Below, in pieces: positions 22,937-33,309 of a stretch of DNA of 64,000 nucleotides; position 1 is the stretch's first letter, and each line of letters begins with the position of its first letter. Position numbers and translations under genes: made by a program. Below the pieces are notes generated by a model that did not search any database, was not told the DNA's origin, and saw only the letters and a program-made list of their open reading frames with translations. This DNA comes from Gigaspora margarita (lineage: Eukaryota > Glomeromycota > Glomeromycetes > Diversisporales > Gigasporaceae), in contig WTPW01000433.1 of NCBI GenBank assembly GCA_009809945.1, forward strand, positions 9,496 through 73,495. Reading direction: 5' to 3'.

Positions 22937-23870
22937 TTAGTAAAAAATATTAAGGTTGACATCTCAATTTACGACCACTTTACACATTCTACAACTTTCA
23001 TTACCGCTGACTTGGCAGTGTTTCAATTAATCAAGTCATCAAACAAAAATTCATACAACTTCAAATACCATCTTGTTATTTAACATAGGTAATATTAAAA
23101 ATGTAAACCGTAAAAATAGTAAATTTAACACTTCTTGTTCAGATTCAAAGTTTACTTTTATTGTGAAGTATTAAAGACTAAAGTTAAATGATTTAAAATT
23201 TCTTGTGCAGTGTTGTGGTTTTGGGTGAATCTTTTATAATTGTTGCCGATTCTTTAAGCTCTAGCCATTAACATTAAGATAGTAAGATGCCGATTTCTTC
23301 TGCTTTCATTTCGTTAGAATTGGTTTTGTGTTTGTTGTTCTTTATAATTTTTTAAATTTTATATTTTTAAAATTTATTTACATCAAAGATAATCATTATG
23401 TATAAATCGAACGATAATGTCCCTCTGGCGCTAGCCAGTCCTTTTATACTCTTTCGCTTTGTATTTTCCCATGACTTTCGCAATAAAGTGACTTTTGAAT
23501 GAATTTATGAAGTATAAAGTAATGGTTATGGAAGGATTCAAAAATGAAGAATTTAGCCAAAAAATGAAAAATGGGAATAATGTGAAAAAAAATATGAACA
23601 TAATACATAGGATTGGATCAAGAAAAAAAAAGAAGTAATAGTGCGAAAAGAAACAAAAATTTTGTAATCGGTGTTACGATCACTAAATGTAATCAATTTT
23701 GTGAATTTTGACCAATAATAATCAGGGCACGTGATTAAATTCCGGTAAAATTTTGTAATGTTTGATGAGTATAAGTAACATGAACCATAGCTCAAATAAC
23801 TTTATCATGATCCTTATTCTCGACCTTAATGGAATACCGTCTTTACTCCTATACTAAAAATTTTCATTAT
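22937..23870. other. Intergenic stretch, nothing recognised
   Basis: No coding frame that I trust; the 80-codon antisense frame at 23553-23795 shows no domain. No inverted or tandem repeat is seen. Confidence 0.45.
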
Positions 23871-23871
23871 A

Positions 23872-24115
23872 AGGCCAGACCAAGTTGATTTTGTGTTTTA
23901 CATTACCCCCCTCTCCCCTCCAGGAGAGTGGTTCACATAGTAAAATTTTAAAAAATTTTTTTTCAAAAAAAATTTTTTCCGATTTATTCCGTGACTATAT
24001 AAAAATTTTCCGGAATATTCCGTTGTCCTATGTATATATATCTGAATTTTTTTTACTATGAGAGGGAGCTCTGGGGGGGGGGTAATGTAAAACAAATAAT
24101 CAACTTAGTCTGACC
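23872..24115. mobile_element. TA-flanked MITE, AGGCCAGACC family, copy 1
   Basis: The ends AGGCCAGACCAAGTTGATT and AATCAACTTAGTCTGACC lie between TA dinucleotides. The next inner block is a G/C run with TTTTACATTACCCCC against GGGGGTAATGTAAAAC. The 244-bp interior is a second hairpin around AAATTTTTTTTCAAAAAAAA. A diverged sister lies at 43974-44231. Confidence 0.82.
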
Positions 24116-24117
24116 TA

Positions 24118-25460
24118 AATAAAAATGCGAGGAAGCCTAAATAAATTGCAGATGCTTAGTTTTACACAAATGACAAAAATTCAACTATCCAATTAGTAAT
24201 TTCTTATTTGTTACGGCAATCCAATATCAACGAAGAGGATTCGGAACTGAGGTTTTTACGTACTTAACTAACTTTATTATATATTTTTTCTATTAATTGT
24301 TGACGATATTATTGATAAATAGAATAATAATAAAAAAAACACTCAAATATCTATTTTAATTGAATATATAAATAAGCATCGTTACGATTGCCAGTTAATC
24401 ACATCTAAGCTGATACTTAAGAAATTTTCAATTATGTCATTATTTGCATATTCATGTTGTCAACAAAAAATTTAATTATAGCTGAGCACTGCGATTTGAA
24501 AACATCCATTTTTGCAAATTAATTCTATTGACTGAATTATACAACGTATTCTATGAATATAATTTATAAAATTCGATTTTTTTTTAATGAAGTTGAATTA
24601 ATTCGAAACAATTGTGAGAATTTATATAAATTCACATAAAACTCATATAATTATACATATGCAATATTATACCGGGAACGTAGTAATGCTTGCATCACGG
24701 AGTGTATGGTTTCCTGGCTTAAATCTTGCACTCTATGATTTCATATGTTAATGTGCTGTGCTAGTCTAACATACTGCTACTGTTGTTTATGAGTATTACT
24801 CTGAGATATGTAATAGCATCGAAAAGCATTGCGTTACATAACACATTTATCGCCGGCAGATGACTTTAACCGTTGGTGATTTATTTATTGAAAATTAGCA
24901 AAACACATGACAGAACGGCAATGACATCTCATGAAAACAGCAATCATGATTGCACTGGAAGTCGCCGTGGAAGCAGCCGGTGGTTTCCCGCCTGCCGCAG
25001 CAAGCTGGTTGTGAACGAACTAAATGATGGAATTACATGTTTCCTGTCTGGAGTGGGTTAGTTTGGGTTGTGCAAGATCGGGATTGGGCCTACTGACTCT
25101 TCTTTTTACCTTTGAATTTTTTTTCACCTCTTCCCATTGTGGGGTCATCTTAGTCAGACCAATTGCGCCCAACATGTGTCAATAGCTGCACTTGCATTCG
25201 AACATCCAACGTTGTTGAATTTCACATGCCTTGGATGTGTTGCGTGAGGTGGCAGAGCGGAGGTGTCGTGTGGCTGCTTCTCTTTTCGATCACATGATTA
25301 TCATTACTTCGCAATGATGGAACGAAATTAGGGGAGAAAACATAATTATTATCTATCGCCATCAACAGACTGCATTAAAATTCAAATTGCGTTTATTGCA
25401 ATTTATCTAGATACATGAGTTCGATTTATTTTTTAATATTTTATTTAATAGTATAAAATT
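24118..25460. other. Intergenic DNA with a mixed-composition island at 24880-25335
   Basis: The island contains GAAGTCGCCGTGGAAGCAGC, TTTCCCGCCTGCCGCAGCAA and GAGGTGGCAGAGCGGAGGTG. It has near-balanced base composition in an AT-rich surrounding. No long frame, tRNA or recognised ncRNA is visible. It may be an unannotated exon, a non-coding RNA gene or an old captured fragment; nothing in the sequence decides between these. Confidence 0.35.
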
Positions 25461-25755
25461 ACCAACAATTAGTTCACAGACAACTTAGTTTGCAAAGAAT
25501 TAAATTACTGGCCAGGTCATTTTACAGTCGATAAAATTCACAGATAAGTTTGTTTTATAAATAGTTAATTCACCGATATCTGATATCACAGATTAATCAT
25601 TTTCGTTAAGGTAAATTTAAATTAATGTTGGTGCAATTTATAAAAAAATTGATATTATCTATAAATGAATTTGTTTGTGAATTAATCCTCTGTAAAATAA
25701 TCTTGTCTGTAGATTAACTGTCTATGAACTAAATTTGCATATAAAGCTTGTTGGT
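25461..25755. repeat. 295-bp MITE with ACCAACAA ends
   Basis: ACCAACAATTAGTTCACAGA at the left faces TTTGCATATAAAGCTTGTTGGT at the right, with TCTATGAACTAAATTTGC as the next inverted block. The whole interior is built from TTCACAGA/TCTGTGAA-like words in both orientations. Confidence 0.65.
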
Positions 25756-26460
25756 GAAATAATACGGACTTAGGTTCGCTTATTATCTTGTGTGGGGGGT
25801 TTTATTTAAATTCAAAAGTCACTTTTTTTTTTTTATGGTAACATTAGGCATACTTAGTTAATAAAATTTTGTCCTGTTTTTGTTGTCAGATTATATGTGA
25901 ATTTATAAAATTTAAAAACTGTAATTAATATACTAAATAACTTAATCGTATTTTTATTTTTTTAAACCTTTTTACCTTGATTCACACCTGCATATGCGTA
26001 ATCTAACTCGCCTCTTGTCAATAGTATGGTTAAAAATCAACAGAAGCTGGGTAAAAAAAGATAACAATATATGGTTTAACGATATTAAGCACAATTATGA
26101 TCGTAATAAAATAGTGAAACAATGCTGAAATGAAATAAACGAAAGTGCAAAATAATAGATATGAAAAATTTGTGAAATTAAACAACAATATAATTTAATT
26201 CTATAAGAAAATGAAGTTTTAACTCTGTTGATAATTAATTTATCATAAACTTAATTCTAAAATTTAAAAATGCAAATAAGCTCTATTTCTGAAATTTCAA
26301 GATGTACTCTTATGACATTCCTAGTTTTAGCGCGACTAAGTCGCGAAACTACCTTTATTTAACGTTTTTAAGACTTTTATTACCGGCAAAGATAATTTTA
26401 TACTACTGACTAATCATCATAATCACCAAATCGATGCTGCACCGCTTTGATCGAATTTTA

Positions 26461-26693
26461 CAGGAGGAGGGTCCCCAAAATTCCGGGTCGGATGCGTCGG
26501 ATATAGGTCGGCGTTTAGTCCTAGTTGTTTGCAGGTTCTATAGCAAAATTATCAGCTGGGCATTTTTTAATTAATGAATGGATATGATTTATTAGTAAAA
26601 ATTTGTATGCAAAATTGATCGATTCCGATCCAGCCGACCATGATTCCGATGCACCCCGACGTATTCTAATCCGGAATTTTTGGGACCCTCCTG
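26461..26693. mobile_element. TA-flanked MITE, CAGGAGGGTCCC family, copy B
   Basis: The ends CAGGAGGAGGGTCCCCAAAA and TTTTTGGGACCCTCCTG lie between TA (26459-26460, 26694-26695). The next blocks TTCCGGGTCGGATGCGTCGG and CCCCGACGTATTCTAATCCGG are inverted too. Length 233 bp. This is the best preserved of the three family copies and gives the clearest Tc1/mariner-type boundaries. Confidence 0.85.
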
Positions 26694-26862
26694 TATGAGT
26701 TGCTTAGATCCCACCATGTGCTTTCGGGGTGCAATTCACAGAGCTCACAATATGTTGTATACATATAATGTTAACACAAAAATATATCATCTGTATGTAC
26801 ATACGTGAAACAAGACTGTACCGGACTTAACCCTTTCTCGTTAATACAGCGCAAGTAATTTA

Positions 26863-28898
26863 ATGGCATCAAAAATGTTTATTGGCAATATGACCGAATT
26901 AATGGAAAATATTCTTAATAATTTAAACAACGAGTTTTATTCCTTATACTCGTGTGCACTTGTGAGCCGACATTGGTGTAATATGTCAATTCCCATTCTT
27001 TGGCAAGATCCATTTTCAATCGATCGTAATTCGTTATTCATTTCTCAATACTTTTCATCTCTTGACGAAAACGAAAAATTTGTTTTGAGAGAATGTGGAA
27101 TTAATGTAAAATATTCAAAGACATTATTTAATTATGCAAAATTTTTAAAAATTTTTGATTTATCCAGTCTAGAAACGAAAGTTAGAAAATGAATTAATTT
27201 CCAACTTCCTAATTCAAAGCCACTGTTGAAGGCGGAAATCCGGGCCGGCGTCACGGGACGGACAACCACCAATCACCAAGACAAAAGAAACACCTCACAA
27301 TATACCCAATGTGAGAGGCGGTACGATTTGGCAAGGCTAAGGCGTATCGGGTATAAGGTGAGTCAACGGGACAGTTTATTTTTATAAACGAGGGACAGTT
27401 AAACCAAGATCGGTTTCTAATATTTTTATTTACAGGACAAGTAACGACAGACACACTTCATCAATTCATTCATCAATCCCGCTCAATAGTACATTTCTCG
27501 ATTATTTTATATTATTTTAATTCAAATGGGATTCATAAAATCTATCATCTATCCCATAATTTTTCCCACTCGAATGTCAAGATCACGCCATATCGAATAT
27601 TCTCTCGATCTTGCATTTAATGTCCTTCCCGATATGGATAATTCATTCGATCGAAAGGCTGTGCGCAAGAACCAGTTTTCTAACGGGTGATCAGTAGGTG
27701 ATCACGGTACCTTTATGAGACTCCGGCAAAATCGACGTCACGTGGTTCCGACCGATATCCAATTTTCCCTCTGACACCACACATATCATCAATAAATCGT
27801 ATAATTAATTTATTATTTAAATTATTTGTTGAGAGTGGGGCCACTTTGCACAAATTAGATTTATATTTTTCTGATTTTGAAATCAATCCAGAGATCATCA
27901 CCTCACTAGGACGAAAAGAACTATTTTTCTCACGACTTCAAGATTTATCTTTGGGTCTGATATCAGATTTAAACCCCGATAATGTTACCGCATTATTAAA
28001 AATCTTGGCAAAAAATGCTACAAAAATTAGTGTTTTGAATCTTGATGATTTTTGTTCTTATTATGAGCCACAATTACATCATGCTTTCATTTGTATTATT
28101 AAATCACAAGAGCAACTTAGACAGTTTAGCTTAAGTGGTAAAAACGTTCCTACAGAATTTCATGGCATAATTTCAGCTTTAGAGAGTCAAAATAATTCAT
28201 TACAAGAAATTACAATTGAGTCTTGTGAATTAAGCACAGAGTTCAAAGTGTTGATGAATTGTAAAAATCTAGAAATTCTTCGTATCAAATATTGTTATAA
28301 TTTGAAAATATTAGAAGCAAACCTCAGCACTTTAGAAGTTTCCAACTCTTCGATTGATGCATCAGATATAGTACAAATTTTACAAAAATCGGGAACATTA
28401 TTACAACGACTAATTCTTATATCAACATATAAACAAAAAATTTGGGAGGAACCGTTATTGTTCGAAACACTTAAGTCCTTTTGCCCAAATATTACAAATC
28501 TCTTCATTACAGTTGGTAGATTTTCCACACAATTTCTAGAGTTTATTAGTAATTTACAAAAACTTCAATTTCTCACGTTACGTGGTTTTAAATTAATAAG
28601 CGATGGACCAGAAATTGTAATGCAGTTTGCAAGTTTATTGCCGTTAACATTAGAATATCTTGACGTATGTTATTCTTGGATGGAATCATTTACTCATATT
28701 TTACTCAATAATTGCTATGCACCTTTAAAATATCTGTTAATTGATTGCCTTGATGATGATGAAAAAGTTAAAGCATTAACTGAATTCTGCATACGAAAAA
28801 AGTCTTTGAATTATGTGAGTATACGCGTAAATTTGGATGATAACATTAAAGAGTATGTTACATTGATGCCATATGAACGCATTGTTGTTAATTGTTAA
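26863..28898 (+). pseudogene. F-box/LRR-type protein gene, copy 2, interrupted by a stop and a solo LTR
   Basis: Same family and start as copy 1: MASKMFIGNMTELMENIL, then an F-box-like segment with ALVSRHWCNMSIPILWQDP. At residue 110 a TGA (27190-27192) stands where copy 1 has TGG (Trp). About 30 bp further a 553-bp solo LTR with its 4-bp TSD (27220-27780) interrupts the gene. From 27781 to the stop at 28896-28898 the rest of the Leu-rich region is open for about 370 codons and complete (ETLKSFCPNITNLFI; LDVCYSWMESFTHILLNN; end VVNC). This part holds the roughly 100 bp lost from copy 1. The late part may look intact because decay is recent. An in-frame methionine start was not found near the beginning of the second part. 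Confidence 0.88.
27224..27776. mobile_element. Solo LTR of an LTR retrotransposon (fossil)
   Basis: It runs from TGTTGAAGGCGG to CCCTCTGACA, so it has the TGT...ACA termini of LTRs. CCAC is duplicated at 27220-27223 and 27777-27780; the paralogous site in copy 1 reads CCAT once. Composition is far less AT-biased than the flanks. No internal region is present, so this is a solo LTR left by recombination between two LTRs. It is younger than the segmental duplication, because copy 1 lacks it. The superfamily (Ty3 or Ty1 type) cannot be told from an LTR alone. Confidence 0.82.
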
Positions 28899-29168
28899 TT
28901 TCTACATATAAATTCCTTTTATAATTAATTTTTAGGCAAGTTTTATAACAATTATTTAGACAATTTTCAAAATTGGGATATTTAAATACACATATAAATA
29001 AAACTGTGCATCAATAAATTTAGTATTATAGTATTGTTAAAATATTTCAGTGCATAATAGTTAAATAGATCTAAATTAGTTCTCTTAGAATTAACAGGAA
29101 ACATTTGAAAAACGATTTTAATAAATAAAAATGTTTATCCTGATCTAAGTTTTAGTGATAGTATTATA

Positions 29169-29300
29169 CGGTCAGACCTCTTTAAATGCAACCTTCAGGA
29201 CTTTAATTCTGATCTAAATATGTTTATAACGATTCTCTAATTTTAGGTTCAAACTGCCAAAAGTCCAGTCCCATGAATTGCATTCAGGAAAGCTTGACTG
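29169..29300. mobile_element. Small pogo-like MITE, copy in duplication 2
   Basis: Ends CGGTCAGACCTC and GGAAAGCTTGACTG between TA dinucleotides; 132 bp, the same length and position as the element at 19371-19502. The sequence AATTGCATTCAGGAAAG is shared by both. Confidence 0.65.
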
Positions 29301-29886
29301 TATTTATATTTAAAAAATATTATAATTAATAAATTTCGTTCTATTATTCTAGTGTCTATATTTAATAAAATATTAATATAACGAAAATATTTATTCTCGT
29401 AATCTGATTTAAGAAAATTGTAATTGACAAGGACTTTTTTGAAAATTGGAGGCTCAAATAGTTTGTTAAAACTTTATTTATTTTTATTTTTTTATTTCGC
29501 TAATTTCACACATTATTTAAAACCGTAGCTCAGCAGAATCTTCAAATGAAAGTTATGCAAACTGCTTACGTCTCATCGCACCACAATAATCATGTATAAT
29601 TTCAATTATCTATTTAAATAGCCTGTTTAAAGGCCTATATTGACTATCATACTTGTAACTTAGCTATAATTTATCTATTTAAATAATCTATTTCAATTTT
29701 TTTTCAGATTTGAAGTAGAAATGGAATTTATGTAAATTCAGAATTTTTAGATAAAGTCATCATTTTAGATTAGATTTTATAATATATGCATCCATAACTT
29801 AATCTTAATTTAACTAAGAAATTCCAAACCCCACTTTAAAATCCGTTCCCACTTACAATATTTATAAGAGGTTTTATGCATATATA

Positions 29887-31092
29887 TGCTGCACATCAGA
29901 ATGGAATTTATGTGAATTCAGAATCAACTTAAGTTGATTCTAAATACACTTAAGTTGAGACGAAATTTTAAACCCACTCAAATCGGTAAAGAATTTTGAA
30001 ATAACTTACTATGGATTCTGAATCCAATTAGCGTATATTTAATTTTGAAATTAAAAGTGTTTGAATTCAATTTATGTAGCAATATATTACCAAGTTACTT
30101 GTACATATACTCTACTCATATGTGCTAGCTGCATTATATTATCACAAGCGTGATTGTTAGTATGACAGCTATTTCGCAAGACAACTGTGGCTTTTTATCT
30201 TTGCAATGAATTTTCACATTTACCTTTACAACTACATTTTATATTACATATTTGTGATATTGTGCGATTTCAAGAACTGACTTGCTTCTGATTCAGTAAT
30301 ATTGTTTTCTAAAATTTTAATGAACGAATGCGGAACATAACAGTATTGCTGAATGGTCTAAATTAAAAATTTTAAATTTAATTAACATACCACATCCCAT
30401 AATTTTGAATCACCATATGTTTTAAAAAATCTTGACAAATTACGTGTATGTCATATATTCCGTCAACCGGACATACTAGTAAATTTGACTCAGTTTTAAT
30501 AAGTTGCAATATAGGATTTGTCAATGTTCCAAGGTTTCGTAAACCAATGTTTTTTGGCTCAATAACGATCCTTTGCAGTTCCAATAGGTGTGTTTGACGG
30601 ATCTTGTGATTTTAATACAAAAACACTAATCTTTTCCGTGTAATGAAAGTTTCACTATATCGATTAGCAAACTTGCCATCAAGAAATTTGTTAAGTAAAC
30701 TTTCGCATGCATTTCAGAACAAAAATGAATATAGTATTCTTGCAAGTCAGTCAATTTTAAAGATTTACTATATAAACGATTTTACAAATTTACTTTTATA
30801 TAAAAGATTTTAGTGATTGAATGATTTCATCGAATCTACAGCTTCACTTCTATTTTTAGAATAGAATTTATTCATATTCTTTAACCACATGATGAGAATC
30901 GATCAGAAGGTATCCTTTCTTTGTTACAAAATCAAAAATTTATCTAAATAGATAGTGATTAATTAATTACGTTAATTCTAAATCCACTTTTATTAAGTAG
31001 AATTCGAATTCTTTAGCAAACTGAGTCGGTTTAGAATTCCATTTCAACTTAAATTAATTTGGAATCCACAAAAATTCCATTCCGACGTACAA
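29887..31092. mobile_element. 1.2 kb TIR element specific to duplication copy 2
   Basis: It is absent from copy 1, where GCATATATACTATAAA is continuous. CATATATA is repeated at 29879-29886 and 31093-31100 (probable 8-9-bp TSD). The left end CTGCACATCAGAATGGAATT aligns with the complement of the right end AATTCCATTCCGACGTACAA with only C/T or G/A differences. Similarity continues for about 130 bp (TCAACTTAAGTTGA; AAACCCACTCAAATCGGTAA). A 68-codon antisense frame (30378-30584) is the only notable internal frame and is not identified. Confidence 0.78.
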
Positions 31093-31327
31093 CATATATA
31101 CTATAAATTTGACAAAAATCCTAATCCCATTTTATAACATTTTATTACGAGTTTCTCAAACTTTTAATCTTGATATAAAGCACCTACAAATAACAATATT
31201 CAACATCATAAAGCCTCGCCTTGTGGTCCTTTTTAGAGATTAAATCTAGTAAAAAATTTAAACTTTAAATTATCTACCCATTTATAAGATTAGTGGCCCT
31301 TTCAATGATGATGAAATATCTATGTGA

Positions 31328-31331
<4 letters not shown>

Positions 31332-31364
<33 letters not shown>
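31332..31364. repeat. Poly-T run of 33 bases
   Basis: Uninterrupted T tract in duplication copy 2. Copy 1 has ordinary sequence at the matching place (near 20000), so it expanded or was inserted after duplication. On the minus strand it could be a poly-A tail, but no retroelement body is recognised beside it. Confidence 0.8.
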
Positions 31365-31367
<3 letters not shown>

Positions 31368-31837
31368 CATAACATGTATAAACAACTTTAAAGTTTGTAA
31401 CTTTATCATATTCACATGTTATTTGTGACAAAACGTAATCAATATTACTGTAATGTCAAAAAAAACAAATAATTCACATTCTTAGTCAATTTATTTCCCA
31501 ACTATTTGATGAAAACTATGATTCTTATACCATTTATCGCAATTTGTATGTTGATATATATCTTGTTAAATTCTGTAAACCACGATCTACATGTAATTCA
31601 CTTTGAAAATCAACCTAGTCGCGTTCAATCGTTATTCATGTAAAATCGATGTAGGAATTTCAATGATTTATGATAATCTTTAGACATATATGTTGAATAT
31701 TTGAATGTAAAAATAATTTCATGATGGGCAACACAATAGGACTGTAATCAAGTGAATTTATATGTGAATTATGATCTTAATTTATCAATTTATTATTCTC
31801 GCCCACATTAGCATAGCCAAACATTTTACAATATAAT

Positions 31838-31993
31838 CAGTGTTGGTTTGACCAGACAAGTTTGACCATTGGACCAAACAATTTGACCTATTAAACCGTC
31901 TGGTCAAATTGGTCAAATAGAATATTTAATATAATTTATTATATAATACATATATTATATTTATTTAATAGACCACTAATCTGCCAAACACTG
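31838..31993. mobile_element. 156-bp hAT-like MITE, CAGTGTTGG ends
   Basis: It starts CAGTGTTGGTTTGACCAGAC and ends ATCTGCCAAACACTG. The perfect 8-bp TSD AATATAAT lies at 31830-31837 and 31994-32001. The empty site is seen at 20371-20378 in the paralogous copy. The interior is built of GGTCAAA/TTTGACC words. Confidence 0.93.
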
Positions 31994-32344
31994 AATATAA
32001 TATTAGGAAGGAATATTTACAATGTCTGTCAATGTCTTACAGTCTTAATAATTCGCATTTGCATGCAAGTTTTGAATATATGAAATTAAAAAAATGCTAT
32101 CCTGACAAATCAGCATATGTATTATATGTATTCAAGCTATTAAATAAACACTATATAATAATATATCAATCTCAGGATTTTGTAGTTATATTTTTATAAA
32201 CTTTGACATATTAGAATTCTCTTTTGAGAGAATCATTTTGGTATTAGATTATCCAAATTCTTTTAGTAAATAAAAGTTATTTATTATTAAATTTTATTAA
32301 TTGATGATCTGAATAAGATTAGCATAATTATTATACTGGGACAA

Positions 32345-32700
32345 TAGTAAATTTTGAAAATAAATACATTATAGACTTTTATTATATGCTGAAATCTGAT
32401 GCTACTTCAATAATAAGTGATTTTTTATTAACTTAATAGCTCAAGTTAATTAATTGAAAGTTGTAAAGCTTACTAAGACATATCTAATAGTAGTTAGATC
32501 ATTCAAATTAGCCTAGAGTACACTGCAATATTGCTAAAAAAAAACAATTGTCTGACTATATAAAATTCTATACAAACAAACCAGAGATTTTATATAGTTA
32601 GCCAATGTTTTTTAGCAATATTTCAGCATAACTGGGCTGGTTTGATGATCTAACCACTTTTAAATGTGTTTTAATCATTATTGAATTTATAGTACTAAAA
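32345..32700. repeat. Palindromic repeat with TTAATTGAAAGTTGTA words
   Basis: The left arm TTAATTGAAAGTTGTAAAGC and the inner pair TATATAAAATTCTATA/GAGATTTTATATAGTTAGCC belong to the same family as the nested palindromes at 43.3-45.4 kb. A centre lies near 32570. It is a single diverged copy. Confidence 0.55.
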
Positions 32701-33200
32701 TCTTTTGAAAGATCTTGCGCACATGCGAAATCTTTTGAAAGACCTTGCATATCACAATATATTTCAAAAAATTTTGCAATATATTTTGAAATATTTCAGG
32801 TTTCGAAATATTTCAAAAAAGGTTTCAAAATATTTTGAAAGTGGATTCGAAATATTTTTTGAAATATTTTAGACCAAAATAATTTGAAATAATTTCAAAA
32901 TATTTTAGACCTGTGAAACCAAGCTGGATTAGTAGATCTGTAACCTGGATCATACCAAGGGTCACAAGTCAAAATTGTACACATTGGTATAATATCGGGT
33001 ACCCAATATGTATAGTATATGTAGATGATATATGACCGATATGTGTAAGATATATTTATACACATACCTGATATGTGCCCAGTTCATGTAGAATATCAGA
33101 CACATATTGGACACATATAGTACACACACAGTATACATGCCGTATACATGCCGTATATATATTGCATATATAAATTCTGTAATACATCATGTACTCAATA
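32700..33200. repeat. GAAATATTT repeat, second copy, then degenerate ACACATATCGG tandem words
   Basis: 32700-32965 repeats the order seen at 4840-5100 (ATATTTTGAAATATTTC, then AAGCTGGATTAGTAGATCTG). From 33000 to 33200 loosely repeated words such as GATATGTGCCCAG, CACATATTGGACACATATAG and ATGCCGTATACATGCCGTAT follow. Confidence 0.5.
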
Positions 33201-33309
33201 TGTACCCAATATAAAGTAACATCAAGAAAGAATAAATTTGAATATTCATAAATTTTTTACATTCACCTAATTATCACTTTGCCATAACAATAATATAAAG
33301 CAATTTAAT

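Larger units (their letters stand above)
25910..32150. repeat. Segmental duplication, copy 2
   Basis: This is the direct-orientation partner of 14860-20570. It is longer because of insertions absent from copy 1: the TA-flanked MITE 26461-26693, the solo LTR 27224-27776, the 1.2 kb element 29887-31092 and the hAT-like MITE 31838-31993. It also has a 33-T run at 31332-31364. It lacks the 1.47 kb cargo element of copy 1. Confidence 0.9.

Noticed and set aside
27251-27901. Antisense frames of 62-67 codons across the solo LTR and its edge
   Set aside because: LTR sequence read in reverse; no domain and no conservation expected.
30378-30584. Antisense frame with GLRNLG...ILQ, faintly like the Cys box of ubiquitin-specific proteases
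   Set aside because: The catalytic Cys and the usual NTC word are absent and the rest does not resemble the family; chance similarity is likely.
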